In this document: positions 12,104-24,530 of the stretch, piece by piece | Position numbering within the stretch: the stretch's first letter is position 1 | How the letters are laid out: every line of letters starts with the position of its first letter | NCBI GenBank assembly: GCA_022113835.1 | Contig: JAILWY010000016.1 | Location: 8,525,501-8,589,500, forward strand | Length of the DNA: 64,000 nt | Origin: Atopsyche davidsoni | Lineage: Eukaryota; Arthropoda; Insecta; Trichoptera; Hydrobiosidae | Direction of reading: 5' to 3' | Translations under genes and position numbers: made by a program | Notes under the pieces: generated by a model | Database searches by the model: none | What the model was told of the DNA's origin: nothing | The model's input: only the letters and a program-made list of their open reading frames with translations

Positions 12104-14440
12104 ACTTCACAATAAAATTATAATGTTGTAAGAAACACTAAGAACTGGGACCGGGCCGTCGGCAAGTGGACACGTTGGATCTTAGTTTCTGTCTCAAAAA
12201 AACTTATATAATTACTTGCTAAAATAGATCTAAGTGCTCTGTGTTTTAGTAAAAACATAGACATCTTTTTAGTTTATATTTTAAAAGCCTTTACGCTTGA
12301 CCAGCTGTAATACAATTTAATAAAAAAATAACTCCCAAAAAACATCAATAAATTTAAATCTGTTTTAGCAAATGACTGCTTAGTCAGAACCACGAGCGAT
12401 TAAATACTTAATAAAGATGTTAAGACATATTTGTGTATGGAAAAAAGACTTAATAGCAATGTTTGATCGATACAATTTACAAAAATGACAAGGAATTAAA
12501 AGATTTTTCAACAAAATATAATATATAATACATTTTTAATTAGCTCTGCTTCATATAAAAAACCTAAACTATTGATACAAATATTGATTATTAATGTAGC
12601 AGTCTCAATGCTTCAACATGTTAATGTTTGCTTTTAACATTTGTTATACGTTAATTTATTTTATTACCAAAAAGAACTCTTGCAATTTTTAGTACTGAAA
12701 TACTTTGTGAAATACGAGGGGTTAAAAAACACGTAAGTATTTTCTCACCTCAACCATAATATATGGCCGGGTTTGTTATAATAAAGATGGGATAGAGATT
12801 GCAAGGTGACCTTCAACCGGGAGATGGCTGATTGTGCTCCAGGCGTGGTGATGATAAATAACTTCCAACCAAAGGAGTTAAAAATAATATATGTGTCATT
12901 CTGTTTTATTTTAAATCTCTATAAAATGTTAATTTGAATGTGATATAACGACGAGTTGATGGTACTTTAAGAGTTTTGGAAAAATAGTTTAAAGCTGAAT
13001 ATTTTTAAATGAATTTTCAAAAACCACTTTTTTATGGTATAAATAAATGAATAATATGAATTAGGTAAAAATATGTGGTTTGCTTTGTCAGAATGTTATC
13101 TCAGTTTTAATTGGATGGTTGAAAATAAGTACCTTTTATAAATGAACATATTCAATATTTTTTACAAAAATTTAAGTGGAATTCCAATATGATCTTTTAT
13201 AGCAAAAAAATGTTTTTTAGTCTTTCTTTTTCTCTGTGCCTTTAGATGCCATTTTACGTTGACGAAACTAGTAGAGTCAAAAAATACAATGTTTGTACGA
13301 CATTTTTATAAAAAATAGGTTTTTTTTTAATGAAGTACATCAAATATAACTTATGATGTTAGATTAAATCAGACACTGTAAAAATAAAGCATTAATACCA
13401 TGTTAGCGTTTTTAGTCTTAAAATATTTTTAAAACTATATGCGATCAAAAAATTAATGTTAAATATTTAAAAGATATGTGTGAATTTCATAGTATAAATT
13501 TTTCATGATAATAAAGCACCAAGCTACATTGTCAGTTTTTTTTATTTTATAAAAGATATTTAAAAAAGTCTGATGAAAAAAGATACGTCGGCGCTGTGAA
13601 CAATAGATAAGTGGTACACATTCCGTAGTCCCGCCTTAAGTGATTTACAAAATTCCCCGTAATTATTACACGTATCCGTACGTAATGGATATTATTTAAT
13701 ATTGATAATTAGACACGTTTTTCAAATCAAAAGAAACTACACAAAGGTCATCCAAAATAACCGAAATGAAGTTCACAGAATGTCCTTAAATTATAGCTAG
13801 CAACCAATATTTAATTGTATTAAATGGAGTTATTTGATATTGGAGAGTTTAACAAAAATATTAATATCATATTGATATTTTCCATTTTTGCATACTGCAA
13901 CATCTGCTACCAACGATCAAAATTATACGAGTAATATGCTTTACAATGCTTTTTAAATATTATTGTTTTACTATTCAAAATACAAAATAAGTGAAAAACA
14001 TATAACATCAAATGTTATTTAAAATAGCTCTTATTCTGTAATATATCGCAGGATGATATCTAATGATCACGATCTTTGGATCCATTTTATATTTGACCAA
14101 TGTCTATATGGAAAGAGGTCTTTGTATTTACGTGGCTCTTGTTGTATGTATCGTGATTTTATTATTACATAAAACCCTTATTACGATTAGCTTGGCTTCA
14201 CTTGCAACCTTTTATAAGATCCGGCTGCATAGAGCAGATAAGTGGATGTACGTGAGAGAATTTCAATTATACAAAAGGATCCTTTAAACATGGTTTCTGG
14301 TTTTAGAAACATATCTAGCTTCTTACTAAGCTTCAGGTTTCTCTCTCTTTTATTTCTAGATTTAGCCTTTTTAATTAAACAAACAAATAATATAATCAAA
14401 CAGCAAAAATATTAATACAAAAATAATAAACCACGTAGTT
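12104..14440. other. AT-rich stretch without recognised gene
   Basis: No supportable gene or clear repeat was seen. A slightly GC-rich patch at 12760-12860 has no sustained frame. Confidence 0.45.
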
Positions 14441-14582
14441 TTGTGCAAGGTCAGACAGAATAAAATAAATATAAAGAGACGGATAAAGCTCTTAAATACC
14501 CATTGTTTAATAGTTTTTCAAGTGGAAACATTGACTCGGAAAATAGACGCGCTGTGTAGTATTAATTTATTTTCAATCTGGG

Positions 14583-14685
14583 TCGAGGTGCCCGAGGGAG
14601 TCGTGTGCTGGCAGCAGTGCGGGCCCTGGCTAAGGGCAGGTCACTTCACAACGACGGGTTTGACCTTTAGGCTTACTTTCAGAAA
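14583..14685. other. Isolated GC-rich island of unknown nature
   Basis: About 100 bp of strongly GC-rich sequence stands out from AT-rich surroundings. On the plus strand it lies in an open frame running 14441-14749 and reading VVCWQQCGPWLRAG. No convincing donor follows and no family was recognised. It could be an exon or a repeat fragment. Confidence 0.2.
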
Positions 14686-14749
14686 AAGTAGCACTTCCTT
14701 GTATTTTATTGCGTTAAAATTACGTGAGGTCCAAGAGTCTAACAGATGA

Positions 14750-17700
14750 AACTTGACAGAGTCCTTTGCATGTGTGAGCGTCAAAACCAGCGCCATATGT
14801 GCGTATAAGACACGGTGACAGGAAAAGCTGAGATCTGATCTGAGTATCGGCATTGGTTGTTTTAGAACTTTAGTTCGTTTCCATTAAGAAGTATACAAGT
14901 TTTATCCTTAATATAATATTATTGTAAGAACTGTTTAGCAGGCGTTTTTGATTAAATAACGCTTAATAGTCGAGTATTGAATTGTCATCAAGATGAACAT
15001 GCTTGCTCAAGTACTTGATAATATTGTAATTTAAATATTATTACTATGTACAGGTTATGCTAATGAATCGCATTTAAATAATACTCGATGGCTTTTGCAA
15101 TGTTTTGATCAGGTATTTGGTACAGTATTACGACTGAGGTACTGAAATTCCTCGAGAAGGCGGTGGTTCCTTGATTTAGTAGTAAATCCGTGTTATTAGT
15201 ATTTGATTGTATACCATTAAAGAAACTAACCGATGAGAGTATAATGCTACTTGAATCAAGCATTGTATTAATTTTCCAAAAGCATATTTAATATGTACTT
15301 TCAATTAAATACCTTGTACACCACCGTTGACAAGGTCGTGTACGCGTATTTGCACGCTTAGTACCTTCCAGAATAAAAATCCCAGACATTTCAACACCTT
15401 CTAATTACTGGTAAGCATTCGCCTTACTTTGGAAATTTCACTGTGAACTTGTCAATCGCCACAAACACCGGTGGTTTTTTCCCCTAATATTACGAGTAAT
15501 TCTTCCGTGTATAATGATCAGGTCGTGTGATTGGACGGAGAGCTAGTGTGTTATTTTTCCCTGATCGATTGCTGTAAAATTTGCAGGAAGAACAAATGTT
15601 TATGTAATGGAGAGCTCTCAGTGATCGTTTGCAACTGACGTTACGCGTTCTATCACATAAGCTTCCCTTTATTATATCATCCGCGGAAAAATAAATGGAT
15701 TAACTTTCAGATTCTGATTCTTAATATTGAAATAAAGAGCAGTTTTGATGATCGTAGGGTTGACATTTCAGTATAAATACCGTATTGCTGAAGCAGTGAT
15801 TGAATCATCTACTTTCGGAGCGGTTTCATTCAAATGGCAAACCACTATAAATTTACCTGTAATGTGAAAATTGATGTTATATTCGTATTAAATAAATAAA
15901 ATTTTACATTTCACTTTTAAATTTTTCCTAAAGCAAAAACTGACCAATATCATACTTCAGAAATTATAAATGCACTCTGTTGGTTACATTTCCGTTATCT
16001 GCCTAGTTTAATATAAGAAAATTATACTTCGTTAGTTATATATTAATTTTATTAAAAAAATATATTTTAATTTATGGATTATATTTAAACCAACTACGGG
16101 AAATTTGTAAAACAGGTGTTTGATAGTTGCAGACGTTATAATTTTAAACATAAACGTAAAAATATTTAACCTAATATTTTTAATGGTACTTGAGTCCAGA
16201 AATATACATTTTAGTTTTGGCATTCAGTTTCGTAAATTTGTTACTCTCGTTAAGGATTTTGGTTTCATCTAAACGTATTATTTTTAATTTCAACAATGAA
16301 GGTGCACGATTTTAAATACCCATTCACACCAACGAATATAAATTCCTAAGTTTAATATATTTAAGCATTTTAAGGTTGCTCTATAGTAGTCTAAAGTTAT
16401 CGGGCTCAAATTGGGTGGAATAATTTATGGAAATGTTTGAGAATAAAGCATACTTCTTAGTCATCTGAAACTCAGATCTAAATCAAAGATATTACGTTTA
16501 AATTATGTTTTTTTTTTATTTTTTATTCATGCTTTGATTGTATAATTCAACATTAGCCACTTATGAATACAAAGCATCATAAAGATGAAAAAAAACTGCA
16601 TCCACGATAAGAATAGAAACATAATTTCTTTTTTTTGCGTAAATAAATCAAAATATCTATTATCTGATTTGTAATGATAGTATTAGTAGGTGATAAAAAT
16701 ATAAACTAACGTCTATGGGCTCTTTCTATTTTATAAGGTATCTCCACTAGCCCGCCCGCATGTTCTTCCTCTATAAGGAAACTCATTACTGCGAGTTCAC
16801 GCGATGGGCGTTTTAACATGGACCTGTACAGCCTTTTTGAACGACAGCAATAGAAATATCAACATATAAATTATTTCTGCAATATAGTTATATTTAAGAT
16901 GACAGCATACTATATATTTTTATTTAAATAAAACATCACTCATTGTGTTTCAAAATTGTTGTTTTATCCATCCATTCCATAACGAAGATCACATCATCAC
17001 CTTTAGACAATAATCTTTGGTTATCATTTATTTTAAATATAATTTGTAGGTATATCAATCACGCAGAAGCTGAAAAGCCAGACATATTTTCAAAGTCATA
17101 TTAGTAGTACTCTTTGTATACTTTCAATATTATTATCTTTGACATACAAATAGATAGCAGGATAGATATTTAAAAAATGACAAGATTCAATATTTTTTTA
17201 TAGTAAATTTACGACAGTTCTTATGGTTATGCTTATAATACGGTATATAGTATCCTCTGATCATGTGCGCAGGTTGTGGGGCTAACAAGGTGTGGCTTAT
17301 TACAAATGGCTACTTAAATACTTTGTGTCCTTAATGAGTTGTAATTATTTGACAAAAAAGTCGTAAGGTGTTATAAAATTCTCAAAAGATATTTTATTTT
17401 GCTAAGTCACGAAGACTACGGATGGGTGTATGGTTTTTTTAATTCTTTTTGGAATGCCCTAAGTCGTTTATTATCCGTCCCGATATTGATTTTCTAAAAT
17501 AATGATTATCATTCTTACTGGCAATTTTATTAATTGTTGTGTAGAAACAGCCTTAAGATCAAGCAACAAGAGAGATTTACTTCAGGATGCAATTCTAAAT
17601 CGAGAATTGCAAAAGTAATTTACTATTTTTGCAATTCGCGACGCTTTTTGTGGAGTACAGCGGCCATGTTTTATACCGCCGAGAGAAAATCTGATAAGTG

Positions 17701-18805
17701 AGTTGGGCAATTAATCATCAGATTTCCAACACAATTAAATTGATCTCCAGTGTTTTCACGTCAAATATGACGAATCTGGGTTAAATCACGTTCCCACCGC
17801 ATTTCTTTGCTAAATGTTAAAATTTACATATAATTGAAGCAAACGAAACACGACACCCATAATTTGTGTTCAAAAGAGAAAATTAAATGTTGCTCGTTAG
17901 TAACAGTTTATAGCATTTATTTTTTATATAATAAGTCCATAAAATATAATAGAGTCGCCGTATGTATGATTTAGGTGATCGTAATTTTAGTTATCCGTGT
18001 TTTAGTGGAAACTGATTAAATTGACAATAAAACATGAATATTATAATAACCGGTCTAATACAATGTATGGTTCATATTACCATTGAATTTGTGAGAACTT
18101 GTAAAATAATCTGTATTTATATATTTTTATTTAATAACGAAAAATAATATAATAATTATAAGTCAAAGTACAACATAGCGGTTCTTATATTTCTTTATTT
18201 TTATTTGTAATTCTAAAAGCAAAAAAATGTTGAGAGAAAGTGAATACAACTTTTTTTGTCTATGGTTTTTATATTGATCTATATTACATAATTTATGCAT
18301 GAAACTTTTTACTTTTACACTACGTTATGATGATCACAATTTTAATGTAAATATATTTTAGTAAACACTGTTTTTTTTTTTTTTAGTAAATACGTTTTTT
18401 ATGATGAGAAACTTTTGCTTTATTTCTAATGGTTCTATTAGACTTAAATTGAAGTTCTGACCATGAAAAATATTATCTTAGAACTTAAGGTTTTTTATTG
18501 TACATAGGCGCTATGCATGGCTAGACCTTATTTTTCATAGGCTTTGAGAAAATCAGTTCTATAAGAACGGCACGTGCTGAATTTGAGCTATGCATTTAAA
18601 AGAAAACGTTTCATTCAATTTTATCAAAAGTCGAGAGAAAGTAAAAACAAGTAATTCACTTTTATCTCTGGGCCATAAACAATGTTTGCGACTCTCTGTT
18701 GTTGAGTTATTCCGAGTATTGATTTCACGGGTGAGATTTATTATGTTAAAAATTACAAGTTAGAAATATTTTTGTTTAGAATTTTTTCACGACCACTCAA
18801 TAACT
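14750..18805. other. AT-rich stretch with one promoter-like site
   Basis: No gene was recognised. The only notable signal is a TATAAATA box at 15772-15779, listed separately. Another GC-richer patch at 16740-16830 has no open frame of note. Confidence 0.45.
15772..15836 (+). promoter_or_regulatory. TATA-type promoter candidate
   Basis: TATAAATA at 15772 is followed about 24-35 bp downstream by initiator-like GCAGTG and TCATC sequences. An ATG follows at 15834 that opens only 16 codons before a stop. The spacing fits an insect TATA promoter with a short leader, but no exon structure was identified downstream, so this may be chance. Confidence 0.2.
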
Positions 18806-19135
18806 ATTTGATATCACAACATTACACTTCATTCAATGCATACCAAATTGATGTTTTGTATAGTGTATATATCATTACTGTCTCTCCTTACCGAATTAAG
18901 TGCAATCAAGCTTTTTATCACCACCATTAAATATTTATTTGATATCACAACATTACTCTTCATTCAATGTAAGTTAAGCAAATCGATTTTTTTCTATATT
19001 GTGTTCGTAATTACTGTCTCTCCGTTTAATTATAATTTGATACCGCTTGCATTGCACTTTATCCAATATAAATCTAAGCAAATATATATTTTATTTAATG
19101 TGCATGTAATTACTGTCTCTCCGTACCGAATGGAA
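18806..19135. repeat. Diverged three-copy tandem repeat (about 100-130 bp units)
   Basis: Three diverged units begin with ATTTGATAYC at 18806, 18937 and 19035. Each contains an ATTCAATG/ATCCAATAT-like block and ends with TTACTGTCTCTCC. Spacing is 131 then 98 bp, so one unit has lost sequence. A long open frame across this region follows from the repeat and is not taken as a gene. Confidence 0.7.
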
Positions 19136-19429
19136 TGTTTCAAAATTTAATTAAGAAGTAATGTATTCAATATAAGAGTCCATTATGAGTGCGAAGGTTG
19201 CGAGAAACACCACGAAAAGCGCAGCGTATTTAAAATTTCTGAAATTACCAATAATATCATTAGAATTTATTACAAACTAATTGGTGACTTTGTTGATAAA
19301 CAGAATTATTCAAATCAACACAACATTTTATCGACCGAGGGTCTTCGGACGAAGATGTGAGAGTTAATGAGAGTTTTAGAAGTTCACATGTAATAAGTTG
19401 ATAGTGTAATTCTATGTAGTACTCTTATA

Positions 19430-19712
19430 TGAATCGCCCGCCTGTCTGGAATACTCTGCTCGGCCTTGCGAGTAGACGTAGTAGAGTAGAGATAGACCTC
19501 GGCCGGGGCATATTTTTTGGTCTGGAGGAAGTGGACGTCGCCGCCGGCCGCGGGGCGCTCTCGGGCCACTTCTGGGGCGAGGCGAGGCGAGGCGAGGCGA
19601 GGCGAGGCGAGGCGAGGCGAGGCGAGGCGAGGCGAGGCGGCGAGGCGAGCCGGGTTTACCGACCAGGCAAGTCTCGCGCTTGTAATGGTGCACTTGCGCG
19701 TTAAGTAGCGCA
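19430..19712. other. GC-rich, CpG-rich island surrounding a GGCGA array
   Basis: About 280 bp is very GC- and CpG-rich in an otherwise AT-rich region. It holds the pentanucleotide array at 19576-19649. Frames on both strands are open only because the repeat lacks stops. It may be a promoter-like island or a repeat-derived insertion; no splice sites or family resemblance settle this. Confidence 0.5.
19576..19649. repeat. (GGCGA)n microsatellite
   Basis: About twelve uninterrupted copies of the pentamer GGCGA are followed by slightly imperfect units. Such a GC-rich short tandem repeat is unusual in this AT-rich window. Confidence 0.95.
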
Positions 19713-19713
19713 A

Positions 19714-22700
19714 TTTCTATGTTTTCTAAAAGCTGCCGCTATCATTTCCGTTTACGAGATGAATTGAAATGCACTACGTCTTTATAATAATAAATAAAGC
19801 TAAATGGTAATAGATAGTCTCTAGAATATAATGTGTATTTACAACTTGGAAAATATTTTTTCCAAAGAGAAAATGTATGAAGATTTTTTGAAGCCGTATT
19901 TTTATTATATATAAGTTTATAAGGCTTATGTAATCAAGTAAACTGCTTGGTCAGATTTTGTACAAATAAAAAAAAATATATATTATCGGTGTGTCAGTAA
20001 CTTTTTCAAATATGTACAGCATTTTATGATTTTAATTCCTTACATAGAAAATGTTGAAATGTCTGTTTTAAATATTTAGTACCCTTATTTAAAGCCATGC
20101 AAAATAAAGATAAAAGCTTAGCCAAATGATGAAATAAAAATGCGACGTTGCTATTTTTATGCTTGTAAAATAAGAAGAGAATTTATGTAGATCAAATATA
20201 ATTCTTGAGTTTTGACCAGAGGAGTAGCGGTGATACAGCACGGAGAGAAGGACAACTACTTTCAGGTATATTATCGTGGTGGAATTATTGTGGTTATATG
20301 TTTGTGTGTATGTATAACACACAGCAAGTGCGACAGGCTGCAGGAGCCTGTCATTACAAATCAATAAATACAAAATGACAAGAATGTCTTCATAAAACAA
20401 TACTTACAAGTGGTTTGATATTTATTGTTATTGTCGTGCTTCTGAGATACCTAGTAGACTAGTTTAGCGTTGTACTAGGAATTCTCAAAAAAAAACTTAA
20501 ATATGCATCGCAAGATTAAGCACTAGAATATAAATTAAAAGTTAAGGAATTTTAGTTTATATGCTATGGTATCTAGATATTTATTTTAAAATAATTTGTA
20601 ATGTAAATTTTAAAGGTAATTAATTATCGGTTTATATCCAAAACTCTAAACGGTATTCAGGCTTTAGTCTTGAAATAATGAACACATTTTTTTACTTGAA
20701 TATTAGAGATAAATATATATATTGATATAAAATTGTGGATAAGATGATCGTGCTGAAAAGAAACAGAAAGTTCAACAGATCGATTCTGAATATTAAATAA
20801 TTTGCAAGACGTGAAGTTATTCATTTAGGTCAAGGCCACACTCTAACGCGAGTTATTATTTATGCAATCGCAATCGATACGTAATGGCTATATTCTTCTT
20901 GATGCGGTGATCATTTATTAAACTGATTTTTTTAAAGTTTGACTTGTAAACATACGATAAACTAATAACCCGGCGTAATGATATCTCGCGCTATTTTTGT
21001 AGAGGTATCGGGTGTATAGGAGTGTGTATGTGTGTGTGTGTGTGTGTGTGCAAACATGTGATTACTGAAATGAGTGTGGACTTTTGTAAATGGTTATATT
21101 TAAATCTACGATTCATTAAACGGCATTGTCGTAAGTATCACTAGAATTTTTACGTGTATTTTAATTTTAACAAATTTGTGATTTCGTTTGAAATAAAGCA
21201 CATTTTATTATATTTAAAATACAAGCATACATATTTTTTTTTTCATTTTAATAGGTTAACAAGATGTTACATGAGTTAATTTTTCATTTGAGAAAAAACT
21301 TTAAATTAGACTTTTTAATCATGTAGCAATTTAATTATAATTATTCTCTAAAATACTTCAGTTTTTATAATAAAAACCCCGATGCACTGTCTCCAATCCA
21401 ATTTGACATGAATTAAAAAAAATAATTTCAAAACAGGTAATTTCGCTCACGTAAACTGCTGCCAGAGGTCAGGCTCATAATTTGATAATTTTGCAACGTA
21501 TTTGGAAGAAGATCTTCGTATGAAAATAGAAAGATAACACTTGTTGCGTTCAGAATCCTTGTTCTTTTGTTCTTTGTTGCAAATCCTCTTTTAGATGTGT
21601 ACTCTTCAACGTAAATGACTATTTAATGCTGTTAAACGTAATTTAACCTAAGAATATCTAAATTAACATCAAGAAAATGTCACCGGGTAAAATGTTTGCC
21701 ACACAATCTTGATTAAGTGTGTTAACGTAGCATATGATTATGATCACGCTTGCGGAGATCTTCCCCGCAGAGTCCAAGTTTCTTTCAGTGTTTATTATTA
21801 TTTTTGTAAAGCTGAAAATAAATTAAGAAGACGCTGCTTGAACTGAAAGTTGATTATCCGGCAGTTTCCTAGCTCCGGTTGTAAAAAAAGACGTTTAAGA
21901 AAAAAAATCAATAAATATGAATACTTGTAATATGTAACCATAGTTTTTGACAAGCCATCATAGATTAATATTTTATTGCTTATTGATAGCACTTTTTAAA
22001 GTTTTGTTCTACTGACAATTAAATTTGGTATACAAATTAATTTAAATGGAATAAAATTAATGTAACAATGGCCAGTCTATTATAATGAATTATATTTTCT
22101 ATAAGTTATCTTTGATGGGCTGAGGTTAATGTAGAAAAAAAGGAAACATTTAATTTTCAATATTGGATATTAAGCATTCATTTGAGTTAAGCAAGTTTAT
22201 GATTGGAATCAATTCGATAGAAAAATAAATAATAAAAGAGTGAATTGTACATTACGTCGAGTATTTTGTAATCAGTGTTTTCACGGACTGTAAATGATAA
22301 TGCATTTTATAAATTAGCGAGCGGATAGATTCAAGGATTTATTGGTAAATTGACTCAGTTTAACAGCTTAGTAGATTTTCGAAAGTTTCTTATAATCTTA
22401 TAATTTATATCAAAACCGGATATCTGCATATTGTATTTGTTATATGATTGATCTTTGAATATTTAAAAATTTTCGATGTTCATTTTATCATTATATAAAC
22501 TAGACTCGAAACTATTTAATGCTTTTAATTTTTCGTGTTTTGCACGTGTGTCCACAAGAAAATCGCAAAAACGCAGTTTTACAATCTCCGTGAACCAGGA
22601 GTCAATTTTAATAAATCTACCCCCTTGAGTTCGAAAATGATCATTATAGTTGTAATGTAACTACTAGTTTACTAGATAGAATCATACAAGCTACCCATTT

Positions 22701-23800
22701 TTGTTTCAAAATCAAGGATATTTTAATATGTATATAAATCTTAAAATATTTCAGACAGACTGAATGAAAATAAACAAAAAAAATTTCATTATAAAATAAA
22801 GTTTGATCTCGAAGGTAGTTGCTATACTCAAGAATTATGTAAAATAAAAATATTTGATGCGAACATTTTGTAAATTTATCTGTCCCCAACACAAAATGCT
22901 TAAACTTGACATATCGGTTTGCTCTCACGAAGGGCAAATTGAATTGCAAACCTTGAGATACGACGTTCATATATGTGATGAAAGCTATCCAGTTTGGATT
23001 CGTGAATAATTTTTCACCAAAACTGCAATAGTTTCTTACGAAATATTACCACATCGGCATAACACACACTAATAACCCTATTAAAGTTAATTTAAAACAA
23101 ACTGAATGAAGCCGTTTTATTCTGATGTATTCAATTCAAAATAACTTACGGTGTACCGGCCAGTTTATGTAAACAACAGTTTTCGGAGACGTCAGATAGT
23201 TTGCCTGTTTTCCTGTAAGTATGAAAATGCCCTGAAATTGTCAATTGGAATGCATTTGGCGACTGAAATGTATTTGCCGACTGAAATACAATTTTAAAAA
23301 AAAACATTGTTGTTGATATACTTTCTACTTTTTCTCAACATGACATTTTAACTTTTAACGTAATTGAGACTAGCATTTTAAATGTAATCTTCATCCTCTA
23401 ATAAGTTTATTTAATTACAAATATTAGTTTAGGTATATTAATGTTATATTTCTTTTTTACCATATAAGGGCGTTTCTTATTTTAGATTATTATAATTTGT
23501 AAGATATGAGTATAATCATAATATACAACAGCTTTAATCAATTTCACAATAATAATAAATCAGGTGGGTAATGAGCTTTTATGCTACGGGTAGTATAATA
23601 TATAAAACATAGTATATGTTTTAATTTGACACTTGTATTATACATTATCTTAGATACATCAGTATGGTTAACTTGTTTTTTTATTGCATGCCTCTAAACG
23701 ACTATGAAACTAATTAATGTTCTCCGCCTGCCATTGAACATACTTCAGTTTTATTGAAATAACTAACAATAATCAACAAAAAATAATACGACCTTAATAC
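19714..23800. other. AT-rich stretch without recognised gene
   Basis: No supportable coding region was found; the only simple repeat noted is the (GT)n run at 21029-21050. Confidence 0.45.
21029..21050. repeat. (GT)n microsatellite
   Basis: About ten uninterrupted GT units, preceded by an imperfect GTGTGTAT segment. Confidence 0.9.
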
Positions 23801-24133
23801 GCCACCAAACTACGAGCGTTACGTTCAGCGTTCAATACGAAACGAAATAAAATATGTGTTTACTCACACCGTATTAAATGGCCGCTTTCCCTCCGTATAA
23901 TCCAGAACTATAAAGAAACACACAACACCAGCCGAAACATGAAAAAAGTAAGTATTATATTCGTGACACTCGCAACACCGATATATGTCAGAAATAAAAC
24001 ATTCGCACGCTCTTCGTGTTGTTGCACGACGATCGCTCGGGCGAAATATTATATTACTCGACCGGCCGGCGTGAAGGACGGTTGGCGACTGAGGCTCTGA
24101 TTCGAGTCAACTGCACTTTTGGTCCCACTCGGC
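23800..24133. promoter_or_regulatory. GC-rich promoter-like island
   Basis: The segment is CpG-rich (especially 24000-24110), with a TATAAAG motif at 23909-23915 and a strong plus-strand donor GTAAGTATT at 23948 after ATGAAAAAA (23939-23947). The minus strand has an initiator-like CCTCAGTCG near 24085. Together these look like a promoter region, possibly bidirectional. The TATA box lies only about 30 bp before the ATG at 23939, so that ATG is unlikely to be the start for this TATA. Confidence 0.35.
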
Positions 24134-24388
24134 ATGCGTGCGAGAATTATTTTCGGTGACGCATTTCTTTTCCTCGCTCTTCCAATTGAGAATTTCGGAG
24201 ATTCCTTTATTAATATGCAGAGGTCATCGCTATTGTATAGTTGGAATCATGGACTGTGGAGAAAATGTCTAGCTGCCGTTTATTGTTATTTGTATACGAA
24301 AGACCAATGCGCTGGTAATTTAACGCTGTCGTATAGTAAAAAGTATTGTAAAGTAGCATATTTGTCCAAGGGAAAATCTAAGGATTAG
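24134..24388 (+). CDS. Unidentified 84-codon ORF with nearby polyadenylation signal
   Basis: An ORF begins at ATG 24134 (context GGCATGC), runs 84 codons to TAG at 24386-24388, and is followed 12 bp later by AATAAA (24401-24406). It sits directly downstream of the promoter-like GC-rich island. The first ~20 residues are moderately hydrophobic (MRARIIFGDAFLFLALPIEN), compatible with a poor signal peptide. No family was recognised. A small single-exon gene is possible; a chance ORF is at least as likely. Confidence 0.2.
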   Translation: MRARIIFGDAFLFLALPIENFGDSFINMQRSSLLYSWNHGLWRKCLAAVYCYLYTKDQCAGNLTLSYSKKYCKVAYLSKGKSKD

Positions 24389-24416
24389 GAGCATTGGAAA
24401 AATAAAACTTACGTGG

Positions 24417-24530
24417 ATGCGGGGTTTACGGCAGCGGCTGGAAGTCGGGAGTACAGTCTTATCAGTAAGAAAAACACGTGTTCAGTGAAACGGTCACCTA
24501 CCTCCCACGAGGAGAGGCACTAAAAGAAGA
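24417..24530 (-). other. GC-rich segment with minus-strand splice-like borders
   Basis: On the minus strand the segment ends CGCATCCAC|GTAAGTTTT, a strong donor at 24417-24418. It is preceded by possible acceptors (TTACTGATAAG near 24466, CTTCTTTTAG near 24520). Two frames across the last ~45 bp are open. It could be a 5' noncoding exon of a minus-strand gene, even the CSP at 9 kb, or part of a repeat. Confidence 0.25.

Noticed and set aside
18836..19150. 104-codon ORF
   Set aside because: It coincides with the diverged tandem triplication; low-complexity, no family resemblance.
19384..19713. Several ORFs on both strands (91-109 codons)
   Set aside because: They are open only because the GGCGA array contains no stop codons in any frame; products are simple repeats.
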